DNA from: Mycobacterium sp.
GTDB taxonomy: Bacteria; Actinomycetota; Actinomycetes; Mycobacteriales; Mycobacteriaceae
NCBI GenBank assembly: GCA_031292665.1
Contig: JARLGR010000021.1
Span: 1-36,345, forward strand
DNA: 36,345 nucleotides
Direction of reading: 5' to 3'
Shown: in pieces, positions 27,687-36,345 of the stretch
How positions within the stretch are numbered: position 1 is the stretch's first letter
Layout: each line of letters opens with the position of its first letter
Notes under the pieces: generated by a model
The model's database searches: none
What the model was told of the DNA's origin: nothing
What the model saw: the letters and a program-made list of their open reading frames with translations, nothing else
Translations under genes and position numbers: made by a program

Positions 27687-28021
27687 TCGGCGCCTACGGC
27701 CGTCCGCTGGCGGCCGAACTGGTGGGCGCGGTGGCGGAGTTCCTGGAAACCGATGTCCGGCAGGCGACGAGCGGGCACGTTAACTTCCACGCGAGGGTGG
27801 CCGCCAACGCGCTGCGCATCGTCGAGCGCGAACTGCTCGACGAGAGCGAAGCGCAAACCGGGGCCGCACTGGCCGGCCTCGGCTTCGCCGACGAGGAGGA
27901 GCTGGTCGCCGCGATCCGCGCCGGCGAGCTAGACGGGCGCGACGACGAGGTCACCGCCTGCCTGCGCACACTGGTGCGACACCGGCTGGCCGTTGCCCAT
28001 CCCGGATACGACAGCGATTAG
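27683..28021 (+). CDS. DUF6285 small protein, probable partner of the kinase
   Basis: The 112-residue product starts at GTG 27683 within the stop of the kinase gene (GTGA) and ends at TAG 28021. It is mainly helical with conserved-looking GHVNFHARVAANALRIVERE and ending VAHPGYDSD. Proteins of this type regularly follow APH-type kinases in operons with acyl-CoA dehydrogenases. In Pseudomonas levulinate breakdown a small protein of this size, LvaB, is needed for LvaA activity; that LvaB is the same domain is my recollection and not verified. No catalytic residues are evident. Confidence 0.8.
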   Translation: MIGAYGRPLAAELVGAVAEFLETDVRQATSGHVNFHARVAANALRIVERELLDESEAQTGAALAGLGFADEEELVAAIRAGELDGRDDEVTACLRTLVRHRLAVAHPGYDSD

Positions 28022-28032
28022 GAGCAAGTGCG

Positions 28033-28434
28033 ATGCCCGCTGCCAGTGCGGAAACGATTGCCGACGTGGCCGACCGCCTGTTCGCCGCGATCGAGAAGGG
28101 CGATTTCGCGGCGGTCGACCGGATATGGAGTGGCGACATCGCCGTCTGGCGCACCGGCGCGCGCCGCGATGACGACAAGGCACGCGCGCTGCGGGTCATC
28201 GGCTGGTTCCTCACCGCGACCACCGCGCGTCGCTACGAGGTTCTCGACCGCCAACTCTTCGGTGACGCCCACGCGAGCGGCTTTGTCCAGCAGCACATCC
28301 TGAATGCCGCCGGCCATGCCGGCCAATCGATCTCGATGCGGGTCTGCATCGTGATCAGGGTGGCTGCCGACGGCATGATCACCCGGATCGATGAGTACTT
28401 CGATCCCGCCGACATCGCGCCATTGCTCGACTGA
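28033..28434 (+). CDS. SnoaL/NTF2-like protein
   Basis: The 133-residue product has the cone-shaped alpha+beta fold of SnoaL-like proteins: helical start ADVADRLFAAIEKGDFAAVDRIW, then strands with RYEVLDRQLFGDAHASGFV, and the ending ITRIDEYFDPADI, a very common SnoaL signature. The ATG 28033 is preceded by GGAG. Such proteins are isomerases, dehydratases or carriers of small hydrophobic ligands. It is the last gene of the catabolic operon. No specific activity can be given. Confidence 0.85.
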   Translation: MPAASAETIADVADRLFAAIEKGDFAAVDRIWSGDIAVWRTGARRDDDKARALRVIGWFLTATTARRYEVLDRQLFGDAHASGFVQQHILNAAGHAGQSISMRVCIVIRVAADGMITRIDEYFDPADIAPLLD

Positions 28435-28480
28435 CAGCGCCGTTGCTCAATTGACATGTCATGAATCGGATAGGGGGACG

Positions 28481-29017
28481 ATGACCGCTCTGGAAACCCT
28501 GCTGAGCGACCCCGACATGGCGGGCGTGTGGAACCTGGTCCCCGACCGCTCGGCCATCACTTTCAAGGTCAGGAACATGTGGGGCCTGCTCAACGTCAAG
28601 GGACGCTTCACCGAGTTCAGCGGCGACGGGCAGCTGACCGGCAAAGGCGCGGTTTCCGGCCGTGTCGACATTCGCGCCGCCTCACTGAACACCGGCATCG
28701 GCCGCCGGGACAAGCATCTGCGGTCGGCCGACTTCTTCGACGTCGAGCGCTTCGGCGAGATCAGCGTCGTCGTCACCGGGGTGCGGCCCACCCAGGGCAA
28801 GGTCGCCGACCTGCGGGCCACCTTCACCATCAAAGGCGTCACCGCACCGCTACCGCTGCCCGTGACCATCACCGAACTCGACGACGGGTCGATCCTGATC
28901 TCCGGCCAGACCGAGGTGGACCGGGCGCAGTTCGACCTGGGCTGGAACAGGCTCGGCATGGTCGCCGCGACCGCGACGGCGGCCGCCGAAGCCGTCTTCG
29001 TGCGATCGCGCGAATAA
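28481..29017 (+). CDS. YceI-family lipid-binding protein
   Basis: The 178-residue product has the YceI lipocalin-like fold, a beta-barrel that binds a polyisoprenoid or other lipid. The start ATG 28481 follows AGGGGG. Motifs are AGVWNLVPDRSAITFKV, then HLRSADFFDVERF, the family signature, and the ending FDLGWNRLGM. No signal peptide is present, so it should be cytoplasmic, unlike E. coli YceI. Its stop codon lies in the first copy of a 12-bp tandem repeat. It follows the catabolic operon by 46 bases and may share its transcript. Confidence 0.9.
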   Translation: MTALETLLSDPDMAGVWNLVPDRSAITFKVRNMWGLLNVKGRFTEFSGDGQLTGKGAVSGRVDIRAASLNTGIGRRDKHLRSADFFDVERFGEISVVVTGVRPTQGKVADLRATFTIKGVTAPLPLPVTITELDDGSILISGQTEVDRAQFDLGWNRLGMVAATATAAAEAVFVRSRE

Positions 29018-29044
29018 GACCGCGAATAAGACCGCGAATAAGAC
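29009..29044. repeat. Three perfect 12-bp tandem repeats at the yceI stop
   Basis: CGCGAATAAGAC occurs three times in a row (29009-29020, 29021-29032, 29033-29044). The unit length is a multiple of three, so the TAA is repeated in frame and gives three consecutive stops spaced four codons apart. A slippage-type expansion is the simplest origin. Confidence 0.9.
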
Positions 29045-29095
29045 TTTGTGCGGTCGCCCCGGTAAGGCGGGTGCGGCCCCAGTACGATTTGCACC

Positions 29096-29497
29096 GTGTC
29101 CGACTCGACCAGCGCCCTGCGGATCCTTGTCTACAGCGACAATGCCCAGACCCGCGAGCAGGTAAAGAGGGCATTGGGCACGCACTTGCACCCCGATCTC
29201 CCCGAGCTGACCTACGTCGAGGTGGCGACCGGCCCGATGGTGGTCCGCACGATGGACGAGGGCGGCATCGACTTGGCGATCCTCGACGGGGAGGCCACGC
29301 CGACCGGCGGCATGGGAATCGCCAAACAGCTGAAAGACGAGCTCGCCACCTGCCCGCCGATCCTCGTCCTCACCGGCCGCCCGGACGACGCCTGGCTGGC
29401 CAATTGGTCACGCGCCGAGGCCGCGGTGCCGCATCCTCTCGACCCCATCGTGCTCGGCCGCACAGTGCTGGGGCTGCTCCGCACTCCCACCCGGTAG
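29096..29497 (+). CDS. Single-domain response regulator (Rv3143-like)
   Basis: The 133-residue receiver domain starts at GTG 29096. The phosphoacceptor is probably Asp64 in DLAILDGEA. The N-terminal acidic pair is reduced to one residue (YSDN, Asp15). The Thr switch is in LVLTGRP. The usual Lys-Pro near the end is replaced by VPHPLDP, with His113 instead of Lys. This makes it an atypical receiver, perhaps controlled without phosphorylation. No DNA-binding domain is present. The place before nuoA and the length match Rv3143 of M. tuberculosis. Confidence 0.88.
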   Translation: MSDSTSALRILVYSDNAQTREQVKRALGTHLHPDLPELTYVEVATGPMVVRTMDEGGIDLAILDGEATPTGGMGIAKQLKDELATCPPILVLTGRPDDAWLANWSRAEAAVPHPLDPIVLGRTVLGLLRTPTR

Positions 29498-29560
29498 GCT
29501 CCCGCCACCCCGAAAATCCGCCTCCCACCTGGGGTAATCCGTATCCGCTAGGCACCTTTG

Positions 29561-29578
29561 CACGCACGTGCGTGCAGT
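29561..29578. promoter_or_regulatory. 18-bp perfect palindrome upstream of nuoA
   Basis: TGCACGCACGTGCGTGCA is its own reverse complement. It lies 193 bases before the nuoA start in the 273-bp gap after the response regulator, which otherwise shows no gene. It could be an operator for complex I expression. A regulator cannot be named. Confidence 0.5.
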
Positions 29579-29726
29579 GCCGCCGTCGGCGCCGCGATTG
29601 CCCAGACGCAAAACACGACACAAAAACTCCCACCCCGACAACGCACGCCGGCCACCGCGACGCTATGTTTAAGGTCACTGCGACGAGCCACGGACCCGGT
29701 TCGTCACAGCAGCCCGGTCACCGCCC

Positions 29727-29747
29727 GGCCGCCTTTCAAAGGCGGCC
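29727..29747. promoter_or_regulatory. 21-bp inverted repeat just before nuoA
   Basis: GGCCGCCTTT (29727-29736) and AAAGGCGGCC (29738-29747) are perfect arms around one C. The site ends 23 bases before the nuoA start codon. In RNA it would form a GC-rich stem with a TTTCAAA loop in the leader; in DNA it could be an operator. Confidence 0.55.
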
Positions 29748-29770
29748 CGTACGACGGATCATGGAGCGAG

Positions 29771-30148
29771 TTGAACGTCTACATACCCATCCTGGTTTTG
29801 GGAGCGATAGGTGCGGCCTTCGCCGTGGGCTCGGTTGTGATCGCGAGCCTGGTCGGCCCGTCGCGTTACAACAAGTCAAAGCTCGCGGCCTACGAGTGTG
29901 GAATCGAGCCCACCGAGACTCCGGTCAGCGGCCCGCAGTCCACGCCCGGCCAGCGGTTCCCGGTGAAGTATTACCTGACCGCAATGTTGTTTATCGTCTT
30001 CGACATCGAAATCGTGTTCTTGTATCCCTGGGCGGTCAGCTACGACGCCCTCGGAACGTTCGCTTTGGTCGAGATGGTGGTGTTCATGCTGACGGTTCTC
30101 GTGGCCTACGCCTACGTGTGGCGCCGCGGCGGCCTGACGTGGGATTGA
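29771..30148 (+). CDS. nuoA: NADH-quinone oxidoreductase subunit A
   Basis: The 125-residue membrane subunit of complex I starts at TTG 29771 (coded [11 protein letters not shown]), with GGAG 4 bases before it. An ATG at 29761 is out of frame, and earlier in-frame sequence is not nuoA-like. Three membrane helices are at about 5-28, 62-84 and 92-112. The conserved loop has [17 protein letters not shown], and the second helix reads [20 protein letters not shown]. The length is close to M. tuberculosis NuoA. It heads the nuo operon. Confidence 0.95.
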   Translation: MNVYIPILVLGAIGAAFAVGSVVIASLVGPSRYNKSKLAAYECGIEPTETPVSGPQSTPGQRFPVKYYLTAMLFIVFDIEIVFLYPWAVSYDALGTFALVEMVVFMLTVLVAYAYVWRRGGLTWD

Positions 30149-30156
30149 GGTAAGAC

Positions 30157-30711
30157 GTGGGGCTCGAAGAACAGCTGCCCGGTGGGATCCTGCTGTCAAC
30201 GGTCGAGAAGGTGGCTGGGTACGTCCGCAAAAACTCGCTCTGGCCCGCGACGTTCGGGTTGGCCTGCTGCGCGATCGAGATGATGGCAACCGCCGGGCCA
30301 CGATTCGACATCGCGCGGTTCGGGATGGAGCGGTTCTCGGCGACGCCGCGGCAGGCCGATCTGATGATCGTGGCCGGGCGGGTCAGCCAGAAGATGGCGC
30401 CGGTGCTGCGTCAGATCTACGACCAGATGGGCGAGCCGAAGTGGGTGCTGGCCATGGGCGTGTGCGCGTCGACCGGCGGCATGTTCAACAACTACGCGAT
30501 CGTGCAGGGCGTGGACCACGTGGTTCCGGTGGACATCTACCTGCCGGGCTGCCCGCCGCGGCCGGAGATGTTGCTGCACGCAATCCTCAAGCTGCACGAG
30601 AAGATTCAGGAGATGCCACTGGGCGTCAACCGGGAAGAGGCCATCGCCGAGGCCGAGCAGGCGGCGCTGGCGGCCCGGCCCACGATCGAGCTGCGCGGAC
30701 TGCTGCGATGA
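30157..30711 (+). CDS. nuoB: NADH-quinone oxidoreductase subunit B
   Basis: The 184-residue subunit carries the terminal 4Fe-4S cluster N2 that passes electrons to quinone. Its cysteines are seen: the tandem pair Cys37-Cys38 in [10 protein letters not shown], Cys103 in GVCASTGG and Cys132 in LPGCPPRPE. The start is GTG 30157 with GAGG 6 bases before it. It lies 8 bases after nuoA. Confidence 0.98.
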   Translation: MGLEEQLPGGILLSTVEKVAGYVRKNSLWPATFGLACCAIEMMATAGPRFDIARFGMERFSATPRQADLMIVAGRVSQKMAPVLRQIYDQMGEPKWVLAMGVCASTGGMFNNYAIVQGVDHVVPVDIYLPGCPPRPEMLLHAILKLHEKIQEMPLGVNREEAIAEAEQAALAARPTIELRGLLR

Positions 30712-31436
30712 GCTCACCGGACCACGACCCCAAGCTCGCGGCCAGCGAGGTGGGAGGGACACCACCTGCCGCGGATGAAGAAGTGATCGACGTCCGCCGC
30801 GGCATGTTCGGGAACAACGGCACCGGCGACACCACCGGGTACGGGCGGCTGGTGCGGGAGATCACCCTCCCGGGCAGCAGTCCCCGCCCCTACGGCAGCT
30901 ACTTCGACGACGTGGTCGACCACCTGGCCGAGGCATTGAAAAGCGGCGGTGTCGAATTCGAGGACGCGATCGAGAAGGTCGTGGTGTTCCGCGACGAACT
31001 GACCCTGTACGTCCGCCGCGACCAGTTGCCGCAGGTCGCCCAGCGCCTGCGCGACGAACCGGACCTGCGCTTCGAGATGTGCCTGGGCGTCAGCGGGGTG
31101 CACTACCCGCACGAGACCGGCCGCGAACTGCACGCCGTCTACCCGCTGCAGTCGATCACCCACACCCGCCGGCTCCGACTGGAAGTGTCTGCGCCGGACA
31201 GTGATCCGCACATCCCGTCGCTGTATTCGGTGTATCCGACCAACGACTGGCACGAGCGCGAGACCTACGACTTCTTCGGGATCATCTTCGACGGACACCC
31301 GTCCCTGACCCGCATCGAGATGCCCGACGACTGGCACGGACATCCGCAGCGCAAGGACTATCCCCTCGGCGGCATCCCCGTCGAATACAAAGGGGCGCAA
31401 ATACCCCCGCCCGATGAGCGGAGATCGTACAACTGA
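30708..31436 (+). CDS. nuoC: NADH-quinone oxidoreductase subunit C
   Basis: The 242-residue peripheral-arm subunit starts at ATG 30708, in the stop of nuoB (ATGA). About 45 non-conserved residues ([15 protein letters not shown] and following) precede the 30-kDa domain. Family motifs are [19 protein letters not shown], then [19 protein letters not shown] and the ending [21 protein letters not shown]. NuoC is separate from NuoD here, as in most bacteria other than E. coli. Confidence 0.97.
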   Translation: MSSPDHDPKLAASEVGGTPPAADEEVIDVRRGMFGNNGTGDTTGYGRLVREITLPGSSPRPYGSYFDDVVDHLAEALKSGGVEFEDAIEKVVVFRDELTLYVRRDQLPQVAQRLRDEPDLRFEMCLGVSGVHYPHETGRELHAVYPLQSITHTRRLRLEVSAPDSDPHIPSLYSVYPTNDWHERETYDFFGIIFDGHPSLTRIEMPDDWHGHPQRKDYPLGGIPVEYKGAQIPPPDERRSYN

Positions 31437-32758
31437 TGAGCACAATCGCCGACTCCGATGGTGGCGCAGCCGAGACGGTCTTGGTCGCGGGCGGCCAGGA
31501 CTGGGATCAGATCGTCGATGCGGCCCGCAGAGCGGACCCCGGCGAGCGGATCGTCGTCAACATGGGCCCCCAGCACCCGTCGACACACGGGGTGTTGCGA
31601 CTGATCCTCGAGATCGAGGGCGAGACGGTCACCGAGGTCCGCTGCGGAATCGGCTACCTACACACCGGGATCGAGAAGAACCTCGAATACCGCTACTGGA
31701 CCCAGGGCGTCACCTTCGTGACCCGAATGGATTACCTGTCGCCGTTTTTCAACGAGACCGCCTACTGCCTGGGCGTGGAGAAGCTGCTCGGCATCACCGA
31801 CCAGATACCGGAGCGGGTCAACGTCATCCGGGTCATGATGATGGAGCTCAACCGGATCTCGTCGCATCTGGTCGCGCTGGCGACCGGCGGCATGGAACTG
31901 GGCGCCATGACTCCGATGTTCGTCGGTTTCCGGGGGCGCGAGATCGTTTTGACCCTGTTCGAAAAGATCACCGGATTGCGGATGAACAGCGCCTACATCC
32001 GGCCCGGGGGCGTAGCGCTGGACCTGCCACCCAACGCGGAAACCGATATCGCCGAGGCCCTCGAGCAGTTGCGGCAGCCGCTGCGCGAAATGGGCGATCT
32101 GCTCAACGAAAACGCGATCTGGAAAGCCCGCACCCAGGACGTCGGCTACCTGGACCTGACCGGTTGCATGGCGCTGGGCATCACCGGGCCGATCCTGCGC
32201 TCCACCGGCCTGCCGCACGACCTGCGCAAGAGCGAACCCTACTGCGGATACGAAGAATACGACTTCGACGTGATCACCGCCGACAAATGTGATGCCTACG
32301 GGCGCTACATGATTCGCGTCAACGAGATGTGGGAGTCGGTCAAGATCGTCGAGCAGTGTCTGGACAAGCTGCAGCCGGGCCCGACCATGGTTGAGGATCG
32401 CAAGATCGCCTGGCCGGCCGACCTGAAGGTGGGCCCCGACGGGATGGGCAACTCACCGGAGCACATCGCCAAGATCATGGGCAGCTCGATGGAGGCGTTG
32501 ATCCACCACTTCAAGCTGGTCACCGAGGGCATCAGGGTGCCCGCGGGCCAGGTCTACACGGCGGTGGAATCGCCCCGCGGGGAACTGGGCGTGCACATGG
32601 TCAGCGACGGCGGCACCCGCCCCTACCGGGTGCACTACCGGGACCCCTCGTTCACCAACCTGCAGGCGGTCGCCGCGATGTCCGAGGGCGGCATGGTCGC
32701 CGACCTCGTCACCGCCGTCGCCAGCATCGACCCGGTCATGGGCGGGGTGGACCGATGA
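31436..32758 (+). CDS. nuoD: NADH-quinone oxidoreductase subunit D
   Basis: The 440-residue subunit forms the quinone site with NuoB. The start ATG 31436 overlaps the nuoC stop by one base (TGATG). Motifs are [14 protein letters not shown], with the quinone-site histidine, then [32 protein letters not shown] and the end of the family with [16 protein letters not shown]. It overlaps nuoE by four bases. Confidence 0.98.
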   Translation: MSTIADSDGGAAETVLVAGGQDWDQIVDAARRADPGERIVVNMGPQHPSTHGVLRLILEIEGETVTEVRCGIGYLHTGIEKNLEYRYWTQGVTFVTRMDYLSPFFNETAYCLGVEKLLGITDQIPERVNVIRVMMMELNRISSHLVALATGGMELGAMTPMFVGFRGREIVLTLFEKITGLRMNSAYIRPGGVALDLPPNAETDIAEALEQLRQPLREMGDLLNENAIWKARTQDVGYLDLTGCMALGITGPILRSTGLPHDLRKSEPYCGYEEYDFDVITADKCDAYGRYMIRVNEMWESVKIVEQCLDKLQPGPTMVEDRKIAWPADLKVGPDGMGNSPEHIAKIMGSSMEALIHHFKLVTEGIRVPAGQVYTAVESPRGELGVHMVSDGGTRPYRVHYRDPSFTNLQAVAAMSEGGMVADLVTAVASIDPVMGGVDR

Positions 32759-33525
32759 CCGCCCCGCAGGGCCAGCCGGTCTTCCTCCGGCTGGGTCCTC
32801 CGCCCGACGAGCCCAACGCGTTCGTCGTCGAGGGCGCCCCGCAGTCGTACCCACCCGAGGTGCGGGCGCGGCTGGAGGTCGACGCCAAAGAGATCATGGG
32901 CCGCTACCCCAACAAGCGCTCGGCCCTGTTGCCGTTGCTGCACCTGGTGCAGGCCGAGGACTCCTACCTGACACCGGCGGGCCTCGAATTCTGCAGCGAG
33001 CAGCTGGGTTTGACCGGGGCCGAGGTGTCGGCGGTGGCGAGCTTCTACACGATGTACCGCCGCGGACCCACCGGCGACTACCTGGTCGGGGTCTGCACCA
33101 ACACACTGTGCGCCGTCATGGGTGGCGACGCCATCTTCGACACCCTCAAAGAACATCTCGGGATCGGCAACGACGAGACGACCGCCGACGGTTCGGTCAC
33201 CCTGCAACACATCGAATGCAACGCCGCCTGCGACTACGCACCCGTGGTGATGGTCAACTGGGAATTCTTCGACAACCAGACGCCGGAGTCGGCGCGCGAA
33301 CTCGTCGACTCCCTGCGCTCCGGAAAGTCCAGGTCGCCCACTCGCGGCGCCCCGCTGTGCGCCTTCCGGGAGACGTCGCGGATCCTGGCCGGCCTGCCCG
33401 ACGAGCGCCCCGACCAGGGACAGGGGGGCGCCGGTGCGGCCACCCTTGCCGGGCTGCAGGTCGCAAAGGAACACGGCATGCGGGCGCCCACCCCTTCTGA
33501 GGCGCCACCGGAGGCCCAGTCATGA
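32755..33525 (+). CDS. nuoE: NADH-quinone oxidoreductase subunit E
   Basis: The 256-residue 24-kDa-type subunit binds the 2Fe-2S cluster N1a with Cys114 and Cys119 (CTNTLC) and Cys155 and Cys159 (CNAAC). The start ATG 32755 overlaps the nuoD stop (ATGA). The C-terminal 60 or so residues, after the thioredoxin-like domain, are rich in Ala, Gly and Pro and are an extension typical of mycobacteria. It overlaps nuoF by four bases. Confidence 0.97.
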   Translation: MTAPQGQPVFLRLGPPPDEPNAFVVEGAPQSYPPEVRARLEVDAKEIMGRYPNKRSALLPLLHLVQAEDSYLTPAGLEFCSEQLGLTGAEVSAVASFYTMYRRGPTGDYLVGVCTNTLCAVMGGDAIFDTLKEHLGIGNDETTADGSVTLQHIECNAACDYAPVVMVNWEFFDNQTPESARELVDSLRSGKSRSPTRGAPLCAFRETSRILAGLPDERPDQGQGGAGAATLAGLQVAKEHGMRAPTPSEAPPEAQS

Positions 33526-34850
33526 CGACGTCGCAGGCGACACCGCTGACCCCGGTGATCAGCCGCTACTGGGATGACCCCGAGTCGTGGACGCTGGAGA
33601 CCTACCACCGCAACGACGGCTACAAGGCGATGAAGAAGGCCTTTTCCATGGAGCCCGACGCGGTGATCGGGCTGGTCAAGGACTCCGGGCTGCGCGGGCG
33701 GGGCGGCGCGGGGTTCGGGACCGGGACCAAGTGGTCGTTCATCCCGCAGGGCGACACCGGTGCGGCGGCCAAGCCGCACTACCTGGTGGTCAACGCCGAC
33801 GAGTCGGAACCCGGTACGTGCAAAGACATTCCGCTGATGCTGGCGACGCCGCACGTCCTCGTCGAGGGCGTCATCATCGCCGCGTGCGCGATCCGGGCCA
33901 GCCACGCGTTCATCTACGTGCGCGGGGAGGTGCTGCCGGTGCTGCGCCGCCTGCAAAACGCGGTGGCCGAGGCCTACGCCGCCGGTTACCTGGGCCGCGA
34001 CATCAACGGCTCGGGCTTCGGCCTGGAGTTGGTGGTACACGCCGGCGCCGGCGCCTACATCTGCGGTGAGGAGACCGCGCTGCTCGATTCGCTCGAAGGC
34101 CGCCGCGGCCAGCCGCGACTGCGGCCGCCGTTCCCCGCCGTAGCCGGCCTGTACGGGTGCCCCACGGTGATCAACAACGTCGAGACGATCGCCAGCGTGC
34201 CCTCGATCGTCCTCAACGGCGTCGACTGGTTCCGGTCGATGGGCAGCGAGAAATCGCCTGGCTTCACGCTGTATTCGCTGTCCGGGCACGTCACCCGCCC
34301 CGGTCAGTACGAGGCCCCGCTGGGGATCACGCTGCGGGAGTTGCTCGCCTACGCCGGCGGGGTGCGCGCCGGGCACCGGCTGAAGTTCTGGACGCCCGGT
34401 GGGTCCTCCACCCCGCTGCTCACCGACGAGCACCTCGACGTGCCGCTGGACTACGAGGGCGTGGGCGGGGTCGGCTCGATGCTGGGCACCAAGGCGTTGG
34501 AGATCTTCGACGAAACCACCTGCGTGGTGCGCGCGGTGCGGCGCTGGACGTACTTCTACAAGCACGAATCGTGCGGGAAGTGCACGCCGTGCCGGGAGGG
34601 CACCTTCTGGCTGGACCAGATCTACGAGCGGCTGGAAACCGGCAAGGGCACCGGCGAGGACATCGACAAGCTGTTGGACATCTCCGACACCATCTTGGGA
34701 AAGTCGTTCTGCGCGTTGGGAGATGGTGCCGCCAGCCCGGTGATGTCGTCGATCAACTACTTCCGCGACGAATACGTCGCACACGTCGAGCAGGGCGGTT
34801 GCCCCTTCGACCCCCGCGACTCCATGCTCACGCCGAACGGAAAGGCTTGA
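33522..34850 (+). CDS. nuoF: NADH-quinone oxidoreductase subunit F
   Basis: The 442-residue flavoprotein takes electrons from NADH. The FMN/NADH glycine-rich region is [16 protein letters not shown] (56-71), followed by [13 protein letters not shown]. The N3 4Fe-4S cluster is bound by Cys351, Cys354 and Cys357 in SCGKCTPC and a later Cys in SFCALGD. The start ATG 33522 lies within the stop of nuoE. Confidence 0.98.
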   Translation: MTTSQATPLTPVISRYWDDPESWTLETYHRNDGYKAMKKAFSMEPDAVIGLVKDSGLRGRGGAGFGTGTKWSFIPQGDTGAAAKPHYLVVNADESEPGTCKDIPLMLATPHVLVEGVIIAACAIRASHAFIYVRGEVLPVLRRLQNAVAEAYAAGYLGRDINGSGFGLELVVHAGAGAYICGEETALLDSLEGRRGQPRLRPPFPAVAGLYGCPTVINNVETIASVPSIVLNGVDWFRSMGSEKSPGFTLYSLSGHVTRPGQYEAPLGITLRELLAYAGGVRAGHRLKFWTPGGSSTPLLTDEHLDVPLDYEGVGGVGSMLGTKALEIFDETTCVVRAVRRWTYFYKHESCGKCTPCREGTFWLDQIYERLETGKGTGEDIDKLLDISDTILGKSFCALGDGAASPVMSSINYFRDEYVAHVEQGGCPFDPRDSMLTPNGKA

Positions 34851-34858
34851 GGGCCCGA

Positions 34859-36345
34859 ATGACTTCTGTTTCTGGTGCGGCCAAACCTGAAACCGGCGAC
34901 GAGGTGCGTCCGCCGGACATGGTCACGCTGACCATCGACGGTAACGAAATCAGCGTTCCCAAGGGCACATTGGTGATCCGCGCGGCGGAGCTGATAGGCA
35001 TCGAGATCCCGCGGTTCTGCGACCACCCCCTGCTGGAGCCGGTAGGCGCGTGCAGGCAGTGCCTGGTCGAGGTCGAGGGACAGCCCAAGCCGATGGCGTC
35101 GTGCACCACCGTCGCCACCGACGACATGGCGGTGCGCACGCAGCTCACCTCGGAAGCGGCGGACAAAGCCCAGCACGGTGTGATGGAACTGCTGCTGATC
35201 AACCATCCGCTGGACTGCCCGATGTGCGACAAGGGCGGCGAGTGCCCACTGCAGAACCAGGCCATGTCCAACGGCCGCGCGGACTCCCGCTTCACCGACG
35301 TCAAGCGCACCTTCGCCAAGCCGATCAACATCTCCTCGCAGGTGCTGCTGGACCGGGAGCGCTGCATCCTGTGCGCGCGTTGCACCCGGTTCTCCGACCA
35401 GATCGCCGGCGACCCGTTCATCGACATGCAGGAACGGGGAGCCTTGCAGCAAGTCGGCATCTACGCCAACGAGCCGTTCGAATCGTACTTTTCGGGCAAC
35501 GCGGTGCAGATCTGCCCGGTGGGCGCGCTGACCGGCAGCGCGTACCGCTTCCGGGCCCGCCCGTTCGATCTGGTCTCCAGCCCGAGCGTGTGCGAGCACT
35601 GCGCCTCGGGATGCGCCCAGCGCACCGACCACCGCCGCGGCAAGGTGCTGCGCCGCCTGGCCGGCGACGACCCGGAAGTCAACGAGGAGTGGAACTGCGA
35701 CAAGGGCCGGTGGGCGTTCACGTACGCGACGCAACCGGACGTCATCACCACTCCCCTGATCCGGGACGGCGGGGACCCCGGTGGGTCACTGGTGCCCGCG
35801 TCGTGGTCGCACGCATTGGCGACGGCGGCCATGGGACTCGAGGCGGCCCGCGGGCGCACCGGTGTGCTGGTGGGTGGCCGCGTGACGTGGGAAGACGCCT
35901 ACGCCTACAGCAAGTTCGCGCGAATCACGCTGGAATCCAACGACATCGACTTCCGTGCCCGCCCGCACGCGGCGGAGGAGGCGGAGTTCCTGGCATCCCG
36001 AATCGCGGGTCGACCGGTAACCGTCAGCTACGCCGACCTGGAATCGGCACCGGTGGTGGTGCTGGTCGGGTTCGAACCGGAGGACGAATCGCCCATAGTC
36101 TTCCTGCGGCTGCGCAAGGCCGCTCACAAACACGGAGTGCCGGTGTACGCGGTCGCGCCGTTCGCCACCCGCGGGCTGACGAAGATGTCGGGCCGGCTGC
36201 TGAAAACCGTTCCCGGCGCAGAAGCTTCGACGCTGGACGGGCTCGCGACCGGTGAGATTGGTGCTCTGCTGGCACGTCCCGGCGCGGTGATCATGGTCGG
36301 GGAGCGCTTGGCCACGGCGCCGGGCGCACTGTCGGCCGCGGGCCG
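34859..36345 (+). CDS. nuoG: NADH-quinone oxidoreductase subunit G, 3' end outside window
   Basis: The frame is open from ATG 34859 (GAGGG 5 bases before it) to the right edge, 495 codons. Cluster ligands are all visible: 2Fe-2S N1b with Cys54, Cys65, Cys68 and Cys82; N4/N5 with His116, Cys120, Cys123 and Cys129, and Cys169, Cys172, Cys175 and Cys219. An extra set, Cys245-x2-Cys-x3-Cys252 and Cys280, marks the N7 cluster, which some complexes lack. The molybdopterin-type domain then begins. It follows nuoF by eight bases. Only the N-terminal part of the usual 780-800 residues is in view. Confidence 0.98.
   Translation, partial: MTSVSGAAKPETGDEVRPPDMVTLTIDGNEISVPKGTLVIRAAELIGIEIPRFCDHPLLEPVGACRQCLVEVEGQPKPMASCTTVATDDMAVRTQLTSEAADKAQHGVMELLLINHPLDCPMCDKGGECPLQNQAMSNGRADSRFTDVKRTFAKPINISSQVLLDRERCILCARCTRFSDQIAGDPFIDMQERGALQQVGIYANEPFESYFSGNAVQICPVGALTGSAYRFRARPFDLVSSPSVCEHCASGCAQRTDHRRGKVLRRLAGDDPEVNEEWNCDKGRWAFTYATQPDVITTPLIRDGGDPGGSLVPASWSHALATAAMGLEAARGRTGVLVGGRVTWEDAYAYSKFARITLESNDIDFRARPHAAEEAEFLASRIAGRPVTVSYADLESAPVVVLVGFEPEDESPIVFLRLRKAAHKHGVPVYAVAPFATRGLTKMSGRLLKTVPGAEASTLDGLATGEIGALLARPGAVIMVGERLATAPGALSAAG

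Noticed and set aside
28528..30153. Plus-strand frame of 541 codons over yceI, the response regulator and nuoA
   Set aside because: It crosses three recognised genes in another frame and is dominated by Arg and Gly shadow sequence.
33234..34784. Long open frame on the minus strand over nuoE-nuoF (516 codons)
   Set aside because: It is antisense to clear complex I genes with intact cofactor motifs; long antisense frames are common in GC-rich DNA and its protein has no recognisable pattern.

Overview
The window is a chromosomal segment of a non-tuberculous Mycobacterium. The reasons are the high GC content, GTG/TTG starts, the mycobacterial tmRNA tag ADSHQRDYALAA, and a gene order that follows, with gaps and insertions, the M. 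tuberculosis stretch from smpB through ftsX-ftsE, prfB and fprA, then hisN, fadE24, fadE23, fadB4 and the Rv3143-type regulator to nuoA-G. The PflA gene, the PPE gene and devR found near these genes in M. tuberculosis are not in the window.

Positions 1-2910 look like a decayed integrative element at the 3' end of the tmRNA gene. From left to right they hold a large unrecognised gene that runs off the left edge (minus strand, 562 codons visible), the C-terminal piece of a DUF6065-like protein, a short segment bounded by perfect 13-bp inverted repeats, and a tyrosine integrase that has lost its catalytic domain. tmRNA (2911-3278, minus) follows, then small and broken genes including a frameshifted EamA-type transporter.

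Positions 4491-9203 are a minus-strand housekeeping run: prfB, mscS-like, a proline-rich membrane protein, ftsE, ftsX and smpB, with overlaps or very short gaps. fprA points the other way. An orphan DevS/DosT-like haem-GAF histidine kinase follows, with a good DevR (DosR) box about 170 bp upstream, then a small membrane protein and hisN.

Positions 13850-20061 hold fadE24 and fadE23 behind a near-ideal TetR-type operator. A PPOX-fold protein / TetR regulator pair (with its own palindromic operator) and an aldo/keto reductase lie between fadE23 and fadB4.

Positions 20374-28434 form a tightly packed plus-strand catabolic operon: homogentisate-dioxygenase-like cupin, alpha/beta hydrolase, class III CoA-transferase, HMG-CoA-lyase-like enzyme, TetR regulator, acyl-CoA dehydrogenase, APH-type phosphotransferase, DUF6285 protein and SnoaL-like protein. 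The dehydrogenase, kinase and small-protein trio matches the logic of the LvaC/LvaA/LvaB module that removes a 4-hydroxyl group from acyl-CoAs through a phosphorylated intermediate. The operon may therefore be an undescribed route for a gamma-hydroxy acid or a ring-cleavage product. This is the most interesting functional prediction in the window.

After a YceI protein and a single-domain response regulator, the respiratory complex I operon starts at nuoA (TTG start, two strong palindromes upstream). It continues through nuoB, C, D, E and F into nuoG, which is cut by the right edge.
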